Source: Coriobacteriales bacterium (lineage in GTDB: Bacteria; Actinomycetota; Coriobacteriia; Coriobacteriales; UBA8131). Taken from it: a DNA stretch of 6,486 nt. The notes below the pieces were generated by a model, which saw only the letters and a list, made by a program, of their open reading frames with translations, did not search any database and had not been told where the DNA came from. Made by a program: the position numbers and the translations under genes. Positions 1 through 5,336 of the stretch are shown here, in pieces (positions within the stretch are counted from its first letter, which is position 1; the number at the start of each line of letters is the position of its first letter). The stretch is taken from contig JAIRQI010000119.1 in the NCBI GenBank assembly GCA_031256575.1, positions 1-6,486 on the forward strand, in the 5' to 3' direction.

Positions 1-43
1 GCATTGAGAGAAATTTCAGAAGCTGAGCCGACAAGGAGCTTCA

Positions 44-1567
44 ATGGAAGTTAATCTGCATGTTATTGTCGAAGACCTAAAAACCTACAAGCCTAAAGCT
101 CGTTTGGTTGAGGACTACCCTGTGCGACGATTGCGCTTTCCAGCACTGTTCGACGGGCAGAAGACAAAACGTAGTCTGCTGTACATAGTCGAGGCCTCGG
201 TTCTAGACGCAGAGGGAATCGACAACATTGTCGAGAATAGTTCATTGATTGTCATTGGCGACCCCCCGAAAGCCTTGCTCGATAAACAGGTCAACCTGAT
301 TTGGGTGAACAAGCAAATCTCTCTGACGCGTTTGTTCAGCGATGTCGTCGAATACTTCAGCATGTATGAGCTTTGGGAGAACCACATCCAAAAAGCTCTA
401 ATCTCCAAGAAGCGATTAAAACGGCTGGCAGAGTTGTCGGCCCCGATTATTCGCCGGCCGATGTATCTAATTGACTCACACATGCAGACTATCTTCGCAA
501 ACATTGACGAAGACGCTTACGACTTACCTCAAGGCTACCAAAATCCGGTAATTGACAACAACAACCCCTCCATCGGGGTCTACGCCTTGGAGCGCTTTCA
601 AGAGAAAGCCTATTCCTACACCACTCCTTTCGTGCTTCCGACACCAAGTGGCTATCGCACCCTGAACCAGAATATCTTCATCGAAAACCGTCTGGTCGGC
701 ACCCTGTCTTTTGATGAGATTGGTGGAGCTTTCACAAACCGCGACATGACCTTGATTACCCTCCTGGCAGACTTTATTGCCAATGGCATGACCTTCCACG
801 AAGAATGGAACACTTCTGCTCCCAAGCTGTTAGACGTCCAAGTGCACAAGCTTCTCGACAACCAGGTAACAGTGCTTGAGGAGACTGACGCGGCCCTGAA
901 AAGCATCGCTTGGGGAATGGACAACGCCTACTACTGTATCGTGGCAGTACCCTTAAACCCGCTCTACCCCAACGGCTTGTTGGCAGCAGCTGCTAAACAC
1001 ACCTGCACCAAGACCAGCCAGACCATCTACACCGTCCACCAGCATCGCATGGTCTTCATCGTTAATGCCGACCATAGCACCCTCTCCCAAACGGAGACTC
1101 TGGAGGTCTTGACCCATGAACTGGAGAAGCTCAACGTCTTCATCGGGGTCAGCAACATCTTCAATGGCTTTTGGGGTTTGACCAACCAATACCGGTTGGC
1201 TGTGGCCGCTTGCGAGCTGGGCCCAATGTGTCATGGCAACAAGACCTATTACCGTTTTGAGAACTATTTCATGGACTATATCGTCAATATCTGCAAAGAA
1301 GCCACCACTCTAGAATCAATAATCCCTCGCGGTCTTATCCAGTTGAAACGCTATGACGAGAAGTATGAGACCAACATGCTGCATATCTTGAGTGTCTTTC
1401 TCAAACACGATATGCGCATCGCCAGTGCTGCCCGCGAGCTGTTTTTGCACCGTAACACCTTGACAGCGAAGATTTCCCAGATAAAGTTCATCACGCGGAT
1501 GGACTTCGAAGGTGACCCGGAGGTGCGTCTGCAGACCCTGGTTGCCCTGTATATGATGGAAGCTTGA
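44..1567 (+). CDS. PucR/CdaR-family transcriptional regulator
   Basis: A 507-residue cytoplasmic DNA-binding regulator. The clearest part is the C-terminus (about residues 441-505). It matches the PucR-type helix-turn-helix, with a recognition helix around 460-480 containing HRNTL (469-473), and a following DPEVRLQTLVAL segment typical of the family. Residues about 290-400 resemble the degenerate GGDEF-like domain of CdaR/PucR proteins (FIGVSN at 366-371, then GLTNQYRLAVAACELG). Residues about 135-250 look like a GAF-type sensor (YLIDSHMQTIFAN, then RLVGTLSFDE and FTNRDMTLITLLADFI). Residues 1-115 form an N-terminal domain I do not recognise. The start is supported by AAGGAG at 33-38, five bases before the ATG. 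It is co-oriented with the C1 genes and separated from them by a 265-base gap, so it probably controls them, perhaps in response to a methyl donor or C1 metabolite; that is inference. The family call is firm, the ligand unknown. Confidence 0.87.
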   Translation: MEVNLHVIVEDLKTYKPKARLVEDYPVRRLRFPALFDGQKTKRSLLYIVEASVLDAEGIDNIVENSSLIVIGDPPKALLDKQVNLIWVNKQISLTRLFSDVVEYFSMYELWENHIQKALISKKRLKRLAELSAPIIRRPMYLIDSHMQTIFANIDEDAYDLPQGYQNPVIDNNNPSIGVYALERFQEKAYSYTTPFVLPTPSGYRTLNQNIFIENRLVGTLSFDEIGGAFTNRDMTLITLLADFIANGMTFHEEWNTSAPKLLDVQVHKLLDNQVTVLEETDAALKSIAWGMDNAYYCIVAVPLNPLYPNGLLAAAAKHTCTKTSQTIYTVHQHRMVFIVNADHSTLSQTETLEVLTHELEKLNVFIGVSNIFNGFWGLTNQYRLAVAACELGPMCHGNKTYYRFENYFMDYIVNICKEATTLESIIPRGLIQLKRYDEKYETNMLHILSVFLKHDMRIASAARELFLHRNTLTAKISQIKFITRMDFEGDPEVRLQTLVALYMMEA

Positions 1568-1693
1568 TTTAACAATCTAGAATTCTTGCATCAACCATGA
1601 ACCAGCCAAAGCGGCATTGAAGTCTCATCGAAATCGCCGAATAAGGTGCACTCAACCGTCTGTCCAAGAAGGCGCCAATAAATACGATTAGCC

Positions 1694-1742
1694 AGTCTAG
1701 CTGCGCAAAGGCCATAATGCACATTGCACACTAAACTAGACT
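1694..1742. repeat. Inverted repeat with 7-base perfect arms
   Basis: AGTCTAG at 1694-1700 is the exact reverse complement of CTAGACT at 1736-1742, with 35 bases between them. The spacer carries two TGCACA words and one TGCGCA. The arms are too far apart for a strong RNA hairpin, so a paired protein-binding site is a likelier reading than a terminator. The arms are exact; the function is a guess. Confidence 0.4.
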
Positions 1743-1771
1743 TACATCATGCACAAAAAGCCCTAGTAACC

Positions 1772-1800
1772 TTGTTCTGACCTGCTGTTCAAGTTACATT
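1772..1800 (+). promoter_or_regulatory. Weak candidate sigma-70-type promoter
   Basis: TTGTTC (1772-1777) and TACATT (1795-1800) are separated by exactly 17 bases. They match the -35 and -10 consensus at 3 of 6 and 4 of 6 positions. The pair lies about 33 bases before the reductase start codon, which would give a short leader. The -35 sits inside an imperfect inverted repeat (CTTG at 1771-1774, CAAG at 1790-1793), which could be an operator. The match is poor enough that chance cannot be excluded. Confidence 0.25.
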
Positions 1801-1832
1801 TAGTAATCACCGTCAAACCAAGGAGACTGCCT

Positions 1833-3425
1833 ATGATTAATCGTATGAGAGAAGCTATCGAAAAAGGCGAATTCTGTGTGACTTGTGAAGTCATTCCTGG
1901 GCGTGGTGCTGCCGAGCCAGGCCAGGTACATGAATTCGAGACTGCCGAGAAGATCTGGGAGACCGGCCGCGCTCACGCCATCTCTGTCACCGACAATCCC
2001 AGCGGCAACCCGGCACTTTTGGCGGACAGCTTCGCCGCCGACTTCTGGGCTAAGGGCATCACGCCCCTTATCCACTTCACCGGTAAGGACCGCAGCCGCA
2101 ATCAGATTCAATCCCAATACTACATGCTCCAACGCTGGGGAATGGAAAACCTGCTGCTGATGTCCGGCGATTACCAGACCAGCGGCTGGTCTGGAGTAGC
2201 CCGTCCGGTCTATGACCTCGACCCCGTGCACATGGTGCAGATGTCTTTAGACATGAACGAGGGCCTGGTCGTGCAGGGGCGCGGTGGAGACAGCCGTGAG
2301 ATGCCAGCCAACTTCTTCCCTGGCACTGTGGTCAACCCCTTCAAGTACTGGGAAGGCGAACTTATCCCCCAGTATTACAAACTCGAGAAAAAGGTCGTCG
2401 TCGGGTCACGCTTCGTAATCACCCAGCTCGGCTACGACACCCGTAAGATGGAAGAGCTGAAGTTCTATCTGGAGGATAACGGCCTCAGCGTGCCGCTAAT
2501 CGCCAACATCTTTCTCTTGAATGCCGGGGCGGCCCGTCTGATGCGCCAGAACATCATTGCTGGCTGCTACATCAACGATGAATTGATGGCCACCCTGGAA
2601 ACCGAGGCCAAGGCTGAGGATAAGGGCAAGGGTGCGCGCTATCTGCGGGCAGCCAAGATGGTTGCCATCGCTCGCGGGCTAGGTTATGCCGGAGTGCACA
2701 TCGGTGGTTTTGGCATCACCGTCGAAGGCTTCAACTACATTCTCGACACAGCCGATGAACTGCAGGACCAATGGCGCGAGTGGGCAAAGGAGATATCCTA
2801 CGGCCGCTCCGATGGGTTCTACTACTACCAGCCAGAACTGGATGCCCAGGGTGTGCCGACCGGGTTGAACACCCGCTCTCTAGCCTCTCGGCCGGAGAAG
2901 GTCCGCAACCGTAAGGTGATGGCGGTCTATGGTTTGAGCCGTATCTTCCATCATATGGTATTGACTGAAGACAAGATGTTCTTCCCCTTGCTGAAGAGCG
3001 TCATGGCTTGGCGCGAGCGCAAGAAAGGCATTCATCGTAGCCACTTCTTGGAGCATCTGGCCAAGACAATTCTCTATGAATGCCAAGACGGCGGCGACTG
3101 CGGTTTGGAACCGGCTATCTACACCTGCCCGATGAGCCGTTGCCCGAAGAACCAGCGCAATGGCCCCTGCGGTGGAACCGTCGATGGCTGGTGCGAGGTC
3201 TATCCGAATGAGCGTTACTGCATCTGGTTCAAGGCCTACCATCGCCTGAAGAAATACAACGAGTTCTACAAGATGGACAGCTTCATCACCGTCCCCAATG
3301 ACTGGGCGCTGAACCATACTTCCGGTTGGGGCAGCTACACGCAAAAGCGGGACAACACGGCTAAGCGTATCTATCTGGCACCGCGCGGACAGCGGGGCGT
3401 TCAGAACGATGCTTTGCAGCAATAA
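1833..3425 (+). CDS. Methylene-THF reductase fused to a MetV-like Cys-rich C-terminal domain
   Basis: A 530-residue cytoplasmic enzyme expected to interconvert 5,10-methylene-THF and 5-methyl-THF. The N-terminal part (about 1-320) is a MetF-type TIM barrel. E19 sits where MetF proteins carry the catalytic Glu, KDRSRN (85-90) stands for the usual DRN segment, LLLMSGD (107-113) for the flavin-contacting LxGD segment, and FVITQ (194-198) matches the folate-contacting ITQ motif. The C-terminal part (about 400-480) matches the MTHFR_C/MetV type, with cysteines at 417, 423, 432, 437, 446, 454 and 463, including the CPKNQRNGPCGG core, a likely metal or Fe-S site. At 530 residues it is far longer than plain MetF (about 290), consistent with a MetF-MetV fusion. 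AAGGAG lies just before the start. It is followed after 77 bases by the methyltransferase that uses or makes its product. No RnfC2- or HdrA-like electron partner is encoded beside it. Family confident; electron donor unknown. Confidence 0.88.
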   Translation: MINRMREAIEKGEFCVTCEVIPGRGAAEPGQVHEFETAEKIWETGRAHAISVTDNPSGNPALLADSFAADFWAKGITPLIHFTGKDRSRNQIQSQYYMLQRWGMENLLLMSGDYQTSGWSGVARPVYDLDPVHMVQMSLDMNEGLVVQGRGGDSREMPANFFPGTVVNPFKYWEGELIPQYYKLEKKVVVGSRFVITQLGYDTRKMEELKFYLEDNGLSVPLIANIFLLNAGAARLMRQNIIAGCYINDELMATLETEAKAEDKGKGARYLRAAKMVAIARGLGYAGVHIGGFGITVEGFNYILDTADELQDQWREWAKEISYGRSDGFYYYQPELDAQGVPTGLNTRSLASRPEKVRNRKVMAVYGLSRIFHHMVLTEDKMFFPLLKSVMAWRERKKGIHRSHFLEHLAKTILYECQDGGDCGLEPAIYTCPMSRCPKNQRNGPCGGTVDGWCEVYPNERYCIWFKAYHRLKKYNEFYKMDSFITVPNDWALNHTSGWGSYTQKRDNTAKRIYLAPRGQRGVQNDALQQ

Positions 3426-3472
3426 GTAGATTCACAGTAAGTAGAGACACCGATTAGTAGACACACCGAAGT
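3426..3472 (+). repeat. Three tandem imperfect GTAGA...CAC repeats
   Basis: Starting right after the reductase stop codon, GTAGA occurs at 3426, 3441 and 3457, each followed two bases later by CAC (GTAGATTCAC, GTAGAGACAC, GTAGACACAC). The second and third units share 12 of 13 bases (GTAGAGACACCGA and GTAGACACACCGA). The spacing is 15 then 16 bases. They fill most of the 77-base gap. Function unknown: a protein-binding array or a replication-slippage remnant are both possible. Confidence 0.5.
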
Positions 3473-3485
3473 CTTAGATAAGACT
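3470..3485 (+). other. Short stem-loop before the methyltransferase start
   Basis: AGTCTT (3470-3475) pairs perfectly with AAGACT (3480-3485) around an AGAT loop. It ends five bases before the AAGGGAG ribosome binding site (3490-3496) of the next gene and does not cover it. There is no T-run, so it is not an intrinsic terminator. It might affect translation or mRNA stability; this is inference. Confidence 0.4.
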
Positions 3486-3502
3486 AACGAAGGGAGAACT
3501 TA

Positions 3503-4324
3503 ATGATTATTATCGGCGAGAAGATCAACGGCTTTATCCCCAAAACTCTGGAGGCCATCAACGCCCGCAATGCGGAGTACATCAAGGAGATCGCTGTCGG
3601 TCAGAGCGAAGGTGGAGCCAGCTACATCGACATCTGTGCCGGTGTTGCCCCGGAGATCGAGAAAGAAACGATGATCTGGTTGATCGATATCGTTTTGGCT
3701 GCGGTTGACACTCCGCTATGTCTGGACAGCTCAGATCCCCAGATGCTCGTGGACATGTGGAATTATGTTCAGGAGAAGGCCAGCGGCCGCCAGAAGGATG
3801 AAGGCATGATCAACTCCGTGTCGATGGAGGAAGGTAAGTGCGAGGTCATTTTCCCGGTTATCGCTGGTGCTACTGGCTGGAATGTTGTGGCCCTGACCTG
3901 CAACAATGATGGTATTCCGGATGATCCGCCAACTAAACTGGTGATTGCCAATGAGATGGTAGCCCTAGCTGCTACGTTTGGCATCACTGCCGACCGTCTG
4001 TTCATCGACCCGCTGGTGACCACTTTGGCGACCAAGGGTGACTCACTGAGCAACTTCATCACAGGTATCGCCTTGATCAAGGCCGATAACCCGACTGTCC
4101 ACTTCACCAGTGGCCTCTCCAACATCTCCTTCGGCATGCCTCACCGCAAGGTCATCAACACCCAGTTCCTTTGTCTGGCGATGGCTGGCGGCATGGACAG
4201 CGCAATCATGGATCCGCTCAGCAAAGACATGCTGGCTACCATGTTCGCAACCGATGCCCTGCTGGGTAATGATGATTACTGCATGGAGTACTTATCCGCA
4301 TATCGTGAAGGCCTGTTCGGTTGA
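3503..4324 (+). CDS. Methyl-THF:corrinoid protein methyltransferase (AcsE/MtgA/MtvC type)
   Basis: A 273-residue single-domain protein of the pterin-binding (dihydropteroate-synthase-like) TIM-barrel family. It moves the methyl group between methyl-THF and the cobalt of a corrinoid protein. The length fits the stand-alone methyltransferases (about 260-275), and there is no attached B12-binding domain. Pterin-site residues are all in place: D75 in LCLDSSDP, N104 in MINSVS, D169 in FIDP and N207 in GLSNISFG. From memory they correspond to D75, N96, D160 and N199 of the Moorella AcsE enzyme. A short polar insert (about 91-101, ASGRQKDEG) accounts for the offset. The start has AAGGGAG six bases upstream. 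Its place after the methylene-THF reductase gives a direct handover of methyl-THF. Whether the partner is the CODH/ACS corrinoid iron-sulfur protein or a demethylase corrinoid protein cannot be told, since neither is in the window. DHPS for folate synthesis is unlikely given the motifs and neighbours. Confidence 0.88.
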   Translation: MIIIGEKINGFIPKTLEAINARNAEYIKEIAVGQSEGGASYIDICAGVAPEIEKETMIWLIDIVLAAVDTPLCLDSSDPQMLVDMWNYVQEKASGRQKDEGMINSVSMEEGKCEVIFPVIAGATGWNVVALTCNNDGIPDDPPTKLVIANEMVALAATFGITADRLFIDPLVTTLATKGDSLSNFITGIALIKADNPTVHFTSGLSNISFGMPHRKVINTQFLCLAMAGGMDSAIMDPLSKDMLATMFATDALLGNDDYCMEYLSAYREGLFG

Positions 4325-4337
4325 TTGCTTCGTCTAC

Positions 4338-4366
4338 AAGGTTATCAGACCGCAGTCTGCAACCTT
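4338..4366 (+). other. Stem-loop after the methyltransferase gene
   Basis: AAGGTT (4338-4343) pairs with AACCTT (4361-4366). Inside this, CAGAC (4346-4350) pairs with GTCTG (4355-4359) around a CGCA loop, with a small internal loop between the two stems. That gives 11 pairs starting 13 bases after the stop codon. It is followed by AAAAG rather than a T-run, so an intrinsic terminator on this strand is unlikely. Confidence 0.5.
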
Positions 4367-4383
4367 AAAAGTTGACGGTTGGT

Positions 4384-4446
4384 GCCGGGTTCATCGTCGC
4401 TTGTCAGAATGGCTTGCCAAAGAGACATGCTGACGATGAGCCCGGC
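4384..4446 (+). other. Long near-perfect stem-loop
   Basis: The arm 4384-4398 pairs with 4432-4446 over 15 positions: 14 Watson-Crick pairs and one G-U. After a single-base bulge (4431) the stem continues with 4399-4405 against 4424-4430 (six pairs, one T-T mismatch). The 18-base loop holds TGGCTTGCCA, itself a small inverted repeat. The outer stem starts with GCCGGG/CCCGGC, so it should be very stable. It is not followed by a T-run (the next bases are CTGCCGCC). Candidates are an mRNA-stabilising or processing hairpin, a factor-dependent attenuator, or a dispersed palindromic repeat unit. Confidence 0.7.
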
Positions 4447-4472
4447 CTGCCGCCTTCGCCAGCTGCCGAGAA

Positions 4473-4509
4473 AATCGATGCGATGATCAATTAATGATTG
4501 AAGTCGATT
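4473..4509 (+). other. Imperfect two-part stem-loop upstream of fchA
   Basis: AATCGA (4473-4478) pairs with TCGATT (4504-4509), and within it TCAAT (4487-4491) pairs with ATTGA (4497-4501) around a five-base loop. The internal loop between the stems is uneven (8 bases against 2), so stability is doubtful. It ends 15 bases before the fchA ribosome binding site. Confidence 0.3.
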
Positions 4510-4537
4510 AGACCGGCATGAACAAAGGATTATTTGC

Positions 4538-5176
4538 ATGACTACAGAATTCACCAAGCTATCCTGTGAAGATTTCGTCGCAGTCTTAGCTTCAAAAGAA
4601 CCCGTACCCGGTGGTGGTGGTGCTTCAGCACTGGTCGGGGCGATTGGTATGGCGCTCGGCAATATGGTTGGATCGCTGACTGTAGGTAAGCCGAAATTCG
4701 CTGATGTTGAAGAGGATATGGTGCGCTTGAAGACCAAGTCCGATGAACTGCAGCAGCGTTTCTTTGCGCTGGTCGCCCAGGATGCAGTCGTCTTCGAGCC
4801 TCTGTCGGTAGCTTATGGCTTACCGCGCGAGACCGAAGAGGAGAAAGCCCATAAGGCCCAGGTCATGGAAGAGTGTCTGCGTGAGTGCTGCGCAGTACCG
4901 CTGGCTATCATGGAAGCCTGCTGCGAGGCTATTGATGTTCATGAGGAGTTTGCTGCCAAAGGCACCCCGATTGCCATCAGTGATGTCGGTTGCGGTGTGA
5001 TTGCCTGTAAGGCTGCCCTCCAGGCTGCCAGTCTCAACGTTTTCATCAACACCATGTCCTTCCAGGACCGGGAGTATGCAGAAAACATCAACGTTAAAGC
5101 CTACGCCATGCTGGATGAGTATTGTGCCAAAGCCGATGCCATTTTTGCCGACGTAGCCGCACGGTTTAAGAAGTAA
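4538..5176 (+). CDS. fchA: FchA-type methenyl-THF cyclohydrolase (cyclodeaminase/cyclohydrolase family)
   Basis: A 212-residue, mostly helical cytoplasmic protein of the formimino-THF cyclodeaminase / methenyl-THF cyclohydrolase family. Family marks: PVPGGGGASALVGAIGMALGNMV (from residue 22, the Gly-rich PGGG segment after the first helix), D82 in AQDAVVFEPL, VPLAIMEA (120-127), AISDVGCG (146-152) and LNVFINT (166-172). The length fits stand-alone FchA (about 205-215), not the fused mammalian FTCD. The ATG at 4538 has AAAGGA eight bases upstream. In this setting it should hydrolyse methenyl-THF to 10-formyl-THF (or the reverse), directly beside the dehydrogenase gene. Formimino-THF cyclodeaminase activity is the alternative, but no histidine- or purine-degradation gene is near. 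It is unusually cysteine-rich, with two Cys-Cys pairs (117-118, 128-129). Substrate assignment rests on context. Confidence 0.87.
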   Translation: MTTEFTKLSCEDFVAVLASKEPVPGGGGASALVGAIGMALGNMVGSLTVGKPKFADVEEDMVRLKTKSDELQQRFFALVAQDAVVFEPLSVAYGLPRETEEEKAHKAQVMEECLRECCAVPLAIMEACCEAIDVHEEFAAKGTPIAISDVGCGVIACKAALQAASLNVFINTMSFQDREYAENINVKAYAMLDEYCAKADAIFADVAARFKK

Positions 5177-5185
5177 CTTACCGTG

Positions 5186-5244
5186 TGCGAGGATTCGGGC
5201 TGCTTTCAGACTTCAGGTTTGAAAGCAAAGCCTGAAGCCTCGCA
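5186..5244 (+). other. Long stem-loop with a competing alternative stem
   Basis: Arm 5186-5208 pairs with 5220-5244: TGCGAGG/CCTCGCA (7 pairs), one mismatch, TTC/GAA, one G-U, GGCT/AGCC, a two-A bulge (5227-5228), then GCTTTCA/TGAAAGC, around an 11-base loop. That is 22 pairs in all. The loop segment CTTCAGG (5211-5217) is also the exact complement of CCTGAAG (5231-5237), extendable by three more pairs, giving a mutually exclusive hairpin. It starts 10 bases after the fchA stop codon. With no T-run after it, a plain intrinsic terminator is unlikely; a conformational switch or processing site is possible. Confidence 0.65.
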
Positions 5245-5293
5245 GGCATTAGGTCGTGTTAGACCATCATCGATCTGATATGACAATCTCTTA

Positions 5294-5317
5294 GCTCAGC
5301 AGTCTTTCAAGCTGAGC
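5294..5317 (+). other. Stem-loop in the folD leader
   Basis: GCTCAGC (5294-5300) pairs perfectly with GCTGAGC (5311-5317) around a 10-base loop, with two further T-A pairs beyond one mismatch. It ends 12 bases before the AAGGAGG ribosome binding site (5330-5336), leaving that site free. Its 3' arm is part of a 13-base word nearly identical to one just before the regulator gene (20-32). Confidence 0.5.
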
Positions 5318-5329
5318 CAACCCCTGAAA

Positions 5330-5336
5330 AAGGAGG
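5330..5336 (+). promoter_or_regulatory. Strong ribosome binding site for the FolD gene
   Basis: AAGGAGG lies only four bases before the first ATG (5341) and ten before the second in-frame ATG (5347). The first is close and the second far, so translation might begin at either. I kept the first; the difference is two residues (Met-Ala). Confidence 0.7.

Larger units (their letters stand above)
1568..1832 (+). promoter_or_regulatory. Intergenic control region before the reductase gene
   Basis: This 265-base stretch has no credible gene; the ATGs in it open frames of only a few codons. It contains an inverted repeat AGTCTAG (1694-1700) / CTAGACT (1736-1742), repeated TGCACA words (1718, 1725, 1750, with TGCGCA at 1702), a weak promoter-like pair (1772-1800) and the ribosome binding site AAGGAG just before the ATG at 1833. 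No hairpin plus T-run follows the regulator gene, so I see no intrinsic terminator. It is the most likely place for the main promoter and operator of the downstream C1 genes, because it is the longest gap and lies directly after the regulator gene. Confidence 0.55.
4325..4537 (+). promoter_or_regulatory. Structured intergenic region before fchA
   Basis: This 213-base gap has no credible gene but contains three stem-loops in a row (4338-4366, 4384-4446, 4473-4509) and then the AAAGGA ribosome binding site (4524-4529) for the next gene. A seven-codon frame (4518-4541, MNKGLFA) ends in a TGA that overlaps the fchA start codon, but it has no visible ribosome binding site. None of the stems is followed by a T-run. 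The density of structure suggests post-transcriptional control or mRNA processing, which would let the genes on either side be expressed at different levels. Confidence 0.5.

Noticed and set aside
1..54. An open frame from the window edge (ALREISEAEP..., stop at 52-54) that could be the tail of an upstream gene overlapping the regulator start.
   Set aside because: Only 17 codons; a frame this long stays open by chance close to half the time and the residues match nothing I recognise. It is mentioned because, if real, it would make the 20-32 word coding.
1568..1832. Possible cobalamin riboswitch before the corrinoid-linked genes.
   Set aside because: No B12-box-like GCCACTG and no suitable helices were found; the stretch looks like DNA-level control rather than a large folded leader.
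1800..2231. A 143-codon - strand frame covering the start of the reductase gene and part of the promoter gap.
   Set aside because: Antisense to the conserved MetF N-terminus, with no recognisable protein features or supporting ribosome binding site.
2880..3422. A 180-codon open frame on the - strand inside the reductase gene.
   Set aside because: It lies wholly antisense to well-conserved reductase sequence including the Cys domain, has no family resemblance, and is a shadow of the codon pattern on the + strand.
3503..4324. Dihydropteroate synthase (folP) for folate synthesis.
   Set aside because: The fold is shared, but the pattern of D75, N104, D169 and N207, the GLSNISFG segment and the C1 neighbours fit the methyl-THF:corrinoid methyltransferases instead.
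4384..4446. Intrinsic terminator after the methyltransferase gene.
   Set aside because: The stem is strong but the bases after it are CTGCCGCC, with no T-run on the + strand, and no gene on the - strand would need one here.
5245..5293. Possible internal promoter before folD (TTAGAC at 5259 and GACAAT at 5282).
   Set aside because: Both boxes match the consensus poorly and no other feature supports a start there.
5251..5321. GGTCGTG at 5252-5258 in the folD leader resembles the opening of the ZTP (pfl) riboswitch, which often precedes folD and other C1 genes.
   Set aside because: The rest of the motif is missing: no matching CGACC closing strand (the nearby GACC makes only a four-pair stem) and no GCCUGGGCA-like segment.
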